Source: Diploptera punctata (lineage: Eukaryota > Arthropoda > Insecta > Blattodea > Blaberidae). Taken from it: a stretch of 64,000 nt of DNA. Below are positions 57,641-64,000 of this stretch, in pieces (position 1 is the stretch's first letter; the number at the start of each line of letters is the position of its first letter). Made by a program: the position numbers and the translations under genes. The stretch covers positions 2,787,501 to 2,851,500 of the forward strand of contig JASPKZ010010273.1 in assembly GCA_030220185.1 (NCBI GenBank), read 5' to 3'. The notes under the pieces are model-generated. The model made no database searches. It was not told the DNA's origin and saw only the letters and a program-made list of their open reading frames with translations.

Positions 57641-58307
57641 TCTCGCAATCTCTATTTATAATAGTTTCTTCTTCAATTGTCACATTTCCACTTGGATATT
57701 CAAGCATTTAATATCTATTAGGTTTTTGACCTAATATTCTTGCCGTAGTTCACAATTTCTCTCTTTTTTTATACTTTTTTTCATAAATATATTTGGCATT
57801 TGTACTTCCCTTATGAGGTAAAACCTTTCTCTGGTTTTAATCTGATCAGTTGATAACACGAATTCAAGTGTATTCCCTAATAGACCAAACATCGACGGTA
57901 ATATTATTCCAGCGTTTATCTACTAATACATGATGTATCTAGTTTTGCCTTTTATTATTTGAAGAAATCCAAGTGTGGTGTGTGTGTGTGTGTGTGTGTG
58001 TATTTTGATCTCAAATATTTTATAATAGAATCTAATTTTTCCACCAAATTCCATTTTCATTGTATTTTTATTTATTTATTTTTATTTAATTAAAGGTAAG
58101 GTAAGTTTACACAGATATGTGTAGGAAATAAAATACATTGGAACACGTCCTTGGAAAAAGTCGAGGCTTGGTAGTGTTTAGCATGATGCTAGCATGCAAA
58201 TTTGACCCTTAAAAACACGGTATATGTTACGAGAGGGTTCCGGTGGTATCTTGATCTGGTATAGGTCTCTCCGAGTAACCCTCGTAACCTCCCTCACAAC
58301 CCCTCCT

Positions 58308-58310
<3 letters not shown>
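57641..58310. other. Unassigned DNA with (TG)n
   Basis: (TG)n at 57976-58001; no gene recognised. Confidence 0.5.

Positions 58311-58375
<65 letters not shown>
58311..58375. repeat. (TC)n microsatellite
   Basis: About 30 TC units. It opens artefactual frames on both strands (Leu-Ser and Arg-Glu runs). Confidence 0.97.
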
Positions 58376-58378
<3 letters not shown>

Positions 58379-59340
58379 GCACACACAGACACACATACTC
58401 GTTCAAATGCAAAACTCTGAACAATGGAACTTAGTGACAAGATCTTTGAGGGTGAGGGAGTTAGACTATGATTTCGATTATCGATAGTGGAATATCTTGT
58501 TTTTTAGACCACCCCTATCGTCACCCTTTGCAGAAACAAGTTTTTTTCTGTCATTTTTCACTTTCCTCGAGATAGTGAATGGAAGTGACACAGGAGGGTT
58601 TTTGAATTGAAACTTGTCAGCTTGTGGTTTTTTTTTGTTTGTTCGATCTTGTTTTCCGCTAGACAAAAATTGTAAATACAATGAGATAAATCTACAAAAG
58701 AGAAATCATAATTTAATTGGTTCTTTTAATGTAGCATCGTTTCAAAACCACATTAATAGATTCTCTGAAGGGGAAAGGAAAAAATGGACTGTTCTTTTTA
58801 AAAAGTAAGTATGGGAGACTTGCCAGAGCACTCATATTTGTATGTTATTAAAATATATTTACCCCCGTCAGTAATTTTATCATTATGTGAAAAAACAGAT
58901 TTTATAATAAAATTCAAACGTTTAAGTATTTATTATGTAATCAAATTGGAATTGGGGCGTGTAACTTGATGAAAAAATCCCCATTAAACTTATTTAAGTA
59001 AAATTACCGGTAAAGTTAATTATTTATAAGTTTAAAACAGTTATATCCATTTTTTTTATTTTAGGGGTATTCCACGATGCAGTGTTTCTTCTTTCATCCC
59101 CAAAGTGCATTTGTTCGCCAGGGTTTTCCCTGTACTAAAGCATTTTTCTTTCTTCCCTTCTCAAATATCTAGCTTTCTAACTTCTCTTCACTCTATCATT
59201 CCATCGTTATTCTTAAGGCCCTGTCTTTTCCACTTCTCCCATGTTCGCATTAGTTTAGTTATATTCATAATTGTTTTATTATTTATCTCCTTACTTTATT
59301 ATATAACTTTGTAGGTATTTTTACGTCTCTCTCCCCACCC
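58376..59340. other. Unassigned AT-rich DNA
   Basis: Nothing recognised. Confidence 0.45.
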
Positions 59341-59422
59341 TGTCTAAAGAGACACTATCTATCGGGAGAGGATTTTTAAAATTTGGATCACAATACATAC
59401 TTTCTGACTACACAAAGACCTG
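59341..59422. repeat. Dispersed repeat R2, copy 2
   Basis: cactatctatcgggagagga and aaaatttggatcacaat match 4276-4372. Confidence 0.4.
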
Positions 59423-59559
59423 ACGGCCCCCCTCTCTCGATGAATGATCAGCTCAATATCAGGACCGTCTCCGTGACAACACGAACATTTAAGACAAGAC
59501 ACATTATTCTCATATACATTCATACTAAACATACTATACGGTAGTTAAGGTGGCCAAAT

Positions 59560-59672
59560 GGCATTTGGGCCTTATATTTCCTTATAGGTGAGGTAAAACC
59601 CAAAAGAACCTCGTCGAGGAAATTTGTCCCGAGGTTCGAACTGGGCCCCCTTCTTTCGAGGCAATGGCGTTA
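59560..59672 (-). mobile_element. SINE S2 head and core, highly diverged
   Basis: cttataggtgaggtaaaacc and tgtcccgaggttcgaact correspond to S2 core and box B; most other positions have drifted. Confidence 0.5.
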
Positions 59673-59933
59673 CCGCATACATTACAGCAAAATAAGAAAT
59701 ACGTAACTATAAAATATTATTTCAGAGAACAGTAAATTTAAATATTAAGCAATACTGTTTATTTAAACAACCGTATATGAAATAATTGAGATGAACATTT
59801 AGTGCTCTTAATAATAAACTAGTATTAGATAGGAATTAATTTTTACTCTATCTACTATGGCATGACAGCCTAATATTGAGACTTAGCTTCTCCTATGATA
59901 TGTTACTAGACCAAGTGAATTTAGATAAGCTTA

Positions 59934-60243
59934 TTTCCTACAGATGCCATGAATGGTATGCGATCACCATACCGACCCAATGAGACAGCTGGTAGGAAAC
60001 TAAGGCATTACTAGGATTATGAAGGTCGATAAAGTTTTCTTAGAAGCCTCTTTATTCAGACTTAAGGTTCTTTTACGAGCCCGAAAATCTTCGGACTAGG
60101 GATACACGGCTTAACGTTCCTCCCGAAGCACTTGTTCCTTAGATTTTTCCATCCTAAAAAAATCCATTGGTACCCACTGAGTATGAACCCGCGACCCACG
60201 GAACCAGAAGCAAGGGACATAACCACTAATCCACCGCAGCCAA
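59934..60243 (-). mobile_element. SINE S1
   Basis: Full-length. The right end is the head (gaacccgcgacccacggaac, ccactaatccaccgcagcc). The body has gatttttccatcctaaaaaa and gagcccgaaaatcttcggac. The left end has gtaggaaactaaggcattac and the S1 3' terminus. Confidence 0.82.
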
Positions 60244-60329
60244 ATAATTATTTTTTTTACTATTATAATTTAATGTTTCTGATATTTATATAATGATAAT
60301 CATTTATTATTACAATTGAACAATATTAT

Positions 60330-60730
60330 CACATTAGGGAACAAATCAGAGATTTATCAAATTGATTGCAAAGATGAAATATATACATAGGAAAAACAAA
60401 AAGGAACTTGAATACAAGATTGAAAGAATATCTTAGAAATGTATAAAATTGGGAAGTAGAAAAATCTGCGATAGCAGCACGTGCATGGTCAGAAAATACA
60501 AAATCGAAACAAAGGCCAAATTTATGAAACAGATAAATCTAAGGAACTCACAGTTTGGGATAAAATTCACATCTACGAAAATAAAAAGAAAATAATTAAT
60601 TTTGAAATTCCCAGAGAAAGAGATTCGATTAAGTTAATCGGTCAGCCAGCAGAGGGAGCAGAAATCAATCTATAGGATTGCCAACCGCCGATTCAACAGT
60701 TAGAAGAAATTGAGAATGTTACGTAACGTA
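60330..60730 (+). pseudogene. Penelope-like GIY-YIG endonuclease fragment
   Basis: Plus strand reads SEIYQIDCKDE at about 60350 (the GIY half, here EIY), then after a one-base shift YIGKTKRNLNTRLKEYLRNV (the YIG half with the conserved Arg) and EVEKSAIAARAWSEN. This is the C-terminal GIY-YIG endonuclease of Penelope-like retroelements, which nicks target DNA to prime reverse transcription. A stop separates the two YIG-side segments. The 60481-60675 open frame continues to ELTVWDKIHIYENKKK. No reverse transcriptase upstream. Confidence 0.75.
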
Positions 60731-61984
60731 CAGAGATCGGTCGTCAAGAAATCTACAAATAAGAGGTGAGTCATGAAAATTCTCTCTGACTATTTAACTC
60801 ATGTCGCAAATGGTAGTCAGTGACCAATCACGTTTCAATGAATTCTGTTTTACACCAATGACAGTCGTGTTTCACCTCGCTCTTTATCGATTTCTCTTTA
60901 TCAGCTCCTGCTTTTGGAATAAGGATTCCTCCTTTTTTAATATTCTCTATAGGTTAGACCATTATTTTTCTCCAACAAATACATTGAATATAGCAAATAA
61001 TGAATAGATTCATTGATTTTACTGAGTTGTTTTTTTTTTCAAAATATAAATGATTAACCTATAATGTTGATTATAATAGTTTGATGTGTTTCATTATTTC
61101 TCCACTAGAGTGCATTTTTACAATATTGCGATCCTATTTGGCAATAAATAATATGATCGAGTTGCAGTGAATATACATAACCTCACATTTCTAATTTGTT
61201 TTCAAACATCACCGTTTACATTAACTATATAAATATTTTAAAACACCGGTAACTATATTCAAATAATTATTTTTTAGTAAAGAGCTTAATTTTATTCGTT
61301 AAATAGTCCTAACAAATGCCACTCTTGATTTCCAAATTATCTATCTAAATTCATACACTCCTCACTTCGTGAGTCGTGAATTCATCGATAATTTGGAAAT
61401 CACTCGTGGCATTACTTATGATAATTCATATTTTTCACAGTAAATTTTATATAACTTATGAGGTATTGACCTATGTTTATGGTCACAAGGAGTAAGTTGT
61501 GAAGCATAAAACCGTTATTTTCAGGAAAATATATTTATGAGATGCCAAAAAACGAACACCTTCAAAACTCATAATGAAGCATTAGAGTCCTGTATTACTA
61601 AATTATTTACATATCACAGAAGATGTGAGTGACGATCACAGCAGACTTAATTCATTTTGGCCATTTTCCAGTATTAACAGGGTTAACCTATCAATCATTC
61701 TGAGTTTCATATATTTTATTCTTAATCTTTTAGGAGGTATACTTCTATTTATTTATGTAACAAGATTAGCCTCAAATGAAATATTTAAACTATCTACAAA
61801 ATTAATATTAATTACATCCATTATAATCCCTATATTATCATTATTATTTTATAATTTTCCCTTCCCCATTTACTTAACTTATTTGCCGTGACCACATATA
61901 TATTGTAGCATATTTAAATTACAAAATAAATTAAAATAATAGCATATTGAAACATTTAAAATTATAAAATTAAAGTTTTACAAA
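60731..61984. other. Unassigned AT-rich DNA with a palindrome
   Basis: Apart from the inverted repeat at 61315-61413, no gene or family is recognised. The 88-codon hydrophobic frame at 61625-61891 reflects AT-rich composition and has no recognised motif. Confidence 0.45.
61315..61413. repeat. 99-bp near-palindrome
   Basis: Arms aatgccactcttgatttcca... and its complement ...tggaaatcactcgtggcatt, with cactcctcacttcgtgagtcgtg at the centre also self-complementary. Possibly a tiny foldback element. Confidence 0.8.
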
Positions 61985-62355
61985 ATTATGGCAGTGCCTG
62001 CCTTAACATATGCAAACGAGAATTGAACCGTTCAGAAAAATAGAAACTGCAGAATGAAGTTATTACGTTCAGTAGCAGGTGTGACAATTTTGGACAGGAA
62101 AAGAAATGAAGGTATATAAAAGGCTTAAATATTTTTAATTTAACAAATATAATTGACGACATAAGAAACAACTGCTATGAACATGTTAAAAGAATGCCTA
62201 CAAATAGAATCCCTCAGATGTTATTTAAGTACAAACCAATAGGACATACCGCAGAAGTGTTGGACGCCCAATTTACTAGCTGGGAAGATTCATTAAATTC
62301 CACTTGTTGTGAAAACAGGTCAAAAGGCCTAATTTCATGAAGTAGAAGAATTTCA
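61985..62355 (+). mobile_element. LINE L-B 3' end
   Basis: MKLLRSVAGVTILDRKRNE and CYEHVKRMPTNRIPQMLFKY readings, then the damaged VGRP segment. The terminal hairpin is 62317-62330 (aggtc-aaaa-ggcct); the tail begins tgaagtagaagaa. Confidence 0.82.
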
Positions 62356-62720
62356 AATTGAGAAAATTAATCTTAATAGAGGAAAACGCAACGTTCGTAG
62401 TCGTAACCTATCAAATGAATCGGTAAATGATATTGTGATGATTTTGTATTAACCACTGAAATGTTGTATCTTAACTTAGTTGACTTGATGAAATTGACTT
62501 TTTGTGATCTTTACGTGACTACGTTGACCTATGCTGATCATAGCGTGACTAACTTAACCCTGATAGAGCGAAATAGAATATCTACCTTTTAATTCTTCCA
62601 AATTTAATTATTTTGTAAATTAACCGATCCGAATCTTAATACATCCATAAATTAATGATGGATTTAACGTGATAAAAATAAAGTAAGATGTTCCATTCAT
62701 ATATATATTCATTTGGAAGA

Positions 62721-62721
<1 letters not shown>
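62356..62721. other. Unassigned AT-rich DNA
   Basis: Nothing recognised. Confidence 0.45.
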
Positions 62722-62818
<97 letters not shown>

Positions 62819-62847
62819 AGGCCTATATATATATATATATATATATG
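62722..62847. repeat. (CA)n(TA)n compound microsatellite
   Basis: CA run with CATA interruptions, then TA runs split by aggcc; abuts the S4 array. Confidence 0.95.
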
Positions 62848-63258
62848 AAAAGAAAAATGAATGCTTGAGTCGGGATTTGAAGCCGAGTCTCTAAACTCTG
62901 TACGTTTAGCGCTCTAACGACCTGAGCTACCCAAGAATTCCAACACAAACATACATTTTTCTTATACATGTAGTATTTTCAATTCACACAAGAGGTAGCG
63001 GAAATTTCTTCCGACTGACATCTAGTGGCTAACATAACAGTTAAGCAAATTTTTAAAGAGAATATTTACTTTATAGCAGTACCGCTTGTATATATAGATG
63101 TTATAACTATATTTTTGACATTTGACAATGAAGGCAAATATGATATGAAAAGAAAAATTAATGCTTGAGTCGGGATTTGAACCCGAGTCTCTAAACTCTG
63201 TACGTTTAGCGCTCTAACGACCTGAGCTACCCAAGAATTCCAACACAAACATACATTA
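62848..63258 (-). mobile_element. SINE S4 tandem array, head variant 2
   Basis: Two tRNA-like segments 300 bp apart (62863-62936 and 63163-63236), nearly identical, with one intervening body unit. The minus strand keeps a 4-bp D stem (gctc/gagc), an anticodon stem taaac/gttta with a 7-base loop, and a T stem tcggg/cccga. A (TA)n(CA)n run follows at 63256-63284. Confidence 0.87.
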
Positions 63259-63282
63259 TATATATATACACACACACACACA

Positions 63283-63771
63283 CAGCGTGATTCAGAAATA
63301 TTGCTATAAGTTTGATCGCATTTTGTGACGAAAATATTATTACTAAAGGAAATACGTCGTTATCATTGGAAAGAGAATCCTTCAAATTACAACAATAGAA
63401 CAAAACAAATCACTTACAACAACACTAAGCGAGTCACTTTATTGCTTCAAACTGTTCGCCGTTTACATCCAACCATAATTGGCAACGCTTTGGGAAGTCA
63501 TTGATTGCGTTATGATACATGTTTAGAGGAATAGCTCTAATTTCTTCCTCAATCACTAATTTCAGCATTTCGACGTCTTGAGGTTTCCGGGCATAAACCT
63601 TCTCCTTCAAATAACCCCACAACCAATAGTCACATGCTGTGGGGTCAGGGGAACTGGCTGGCTATTCAATTGGCCCCCCACCCACCTGTTTTACAAATGA
63701 TCATCCAAAATTTCCCTCACCGCAATTGCATAGTGAGGAGGCGCACCATCCTGCTGATGTATTATTGGTGA
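63283..63771 (-). pseudogene. mariner-type transposase C-terminus, second family
   Basis: Minus strand reads IIHQQDGAPPHYAIAVREIL (second catalytic Asp), SSPDPTACDYWLWGYLKEKV (third Asp region, LTP changed to PTA) and the C-terminus in an open 62-codon frame (63622-63434) ending NGEQFEAIK. Two stops lie between the Asp motifs. It is related to but distinct from the element at 4906. The N-terminal half is absent: an L-A fragment starts at about 63772. Confidence 0.85.
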
Positions 63772-64000
63772 ATAGCGAGGAGATACAAAGGGCCAACTCT
63801 ATTGAGTAACAGCAGGAAATTGGGACTGGAAGTAAACATCAATGAAACGAAATGTATATTCATATATAGAAATACATTAAATACTGGAAATGGACAGCTA
63901 ATGACGAAAGAGAATAGAACAGACAGGTGAATGGAGAAGACTACATAACAGTGAGCTTCATGGTCTTTATAGAAATCCAGATTTAATAAGAAACAGTTAA
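63772..64000 (+). mobile_element. LINE L-A fragment with internal deletion
   Basis: aatagcgaggagatac and tattgagtaac match 47846-47900, and cagctaatgacgaaagag matches ~47979. Sequence then jumps to aacagacaggtgaatggaga, equivalent to 48297, so about 300 bp are missing. The copy runs off the window end. Confidence 0.88.

Noticed and set aside
58178..58487. Frames with Arg-Glu or Leu-Ser runs on both strands
   Set aside because: They are translations of the (TC)n microsatellite.

Overview
This window is AT-rich, intron-age eukaryotic DNA built almost entirely of transposable-element remains. I found no host protein-coding gene, rRNA or functional tRNA gene that I can support. The mix (mariner/Tc1, pogo and hAT-like DNA transposons, a Ty3/gypsy LTR element, a Penelope-like fragment, several LINE families with microsatellite tails, and many tRNA-headed SINEs) fits a large insect genome. 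The LINE and SINE families resemble ones I associate with cockroaches and other hemimetabolous insects, but that assignment is recognition-based inference, not proof.

Layout. 1-7.7 kb: LINE and SINE fragments, a 12-bp satellite, and a complete but frameshifted mariner-type element (4906-6255) with 108-bp inverted repeats. 7.9-9.9 kb: a 450-bp foldback element, a tandem repeat and a 394-bp MITE. 10-24 kb: LINE fragments, a decayed hAT-like transposase (about 17.9-19.2 kb) and a long GATA array. 24.2-27.8 kb: a pogo-like transposon on the minus strand split by a GC-rich, tRNA-headed retroposon that carries about seven degenerate ~180-bp repeats. 28-29 kb: a LINE reverse transcriptase fragment. 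30.2-37.2 kb: a Ty3/gypsy element on the minus strand with two ~815-bp LTRs, gag, protease and integrase, and a reverse transcriptase that lost its centre. 37-47 kb: SINEs and LINE 3' ends in unassigned AT-rich DNA. 47.6-49 kb: the best LINE copy, inserted into the tail of another LINE with a 16-bp target duplication. 49-64 kb: tandem SINEs with tRNA-like cloverleaves, a palindromic pair of LINE ends, a Tc1-like transposase, a Penelope GIY-YIG fragment and a truncated second mariner-type transposase.

For convenience LINE families are called L-A to L-E and SINE families S1 to S5; these are local labels. L-A (12 copies) ends in a hairpin whose loop fits the UNCG class; L-B ends in a different hairpin with compensatory base changes between copies. 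SINE heads and bodies are combined modularly: S2 and S3 have different tRNA heads but a shared 3' domain, and S4 copies share one body with two different heads. Every coding region seen is truncated, frameshifted or internally deleted, so nothing here looks able to mobilise itself. The window's interest lies in element structure, nesting and inverted copies rather than in a working gene system.
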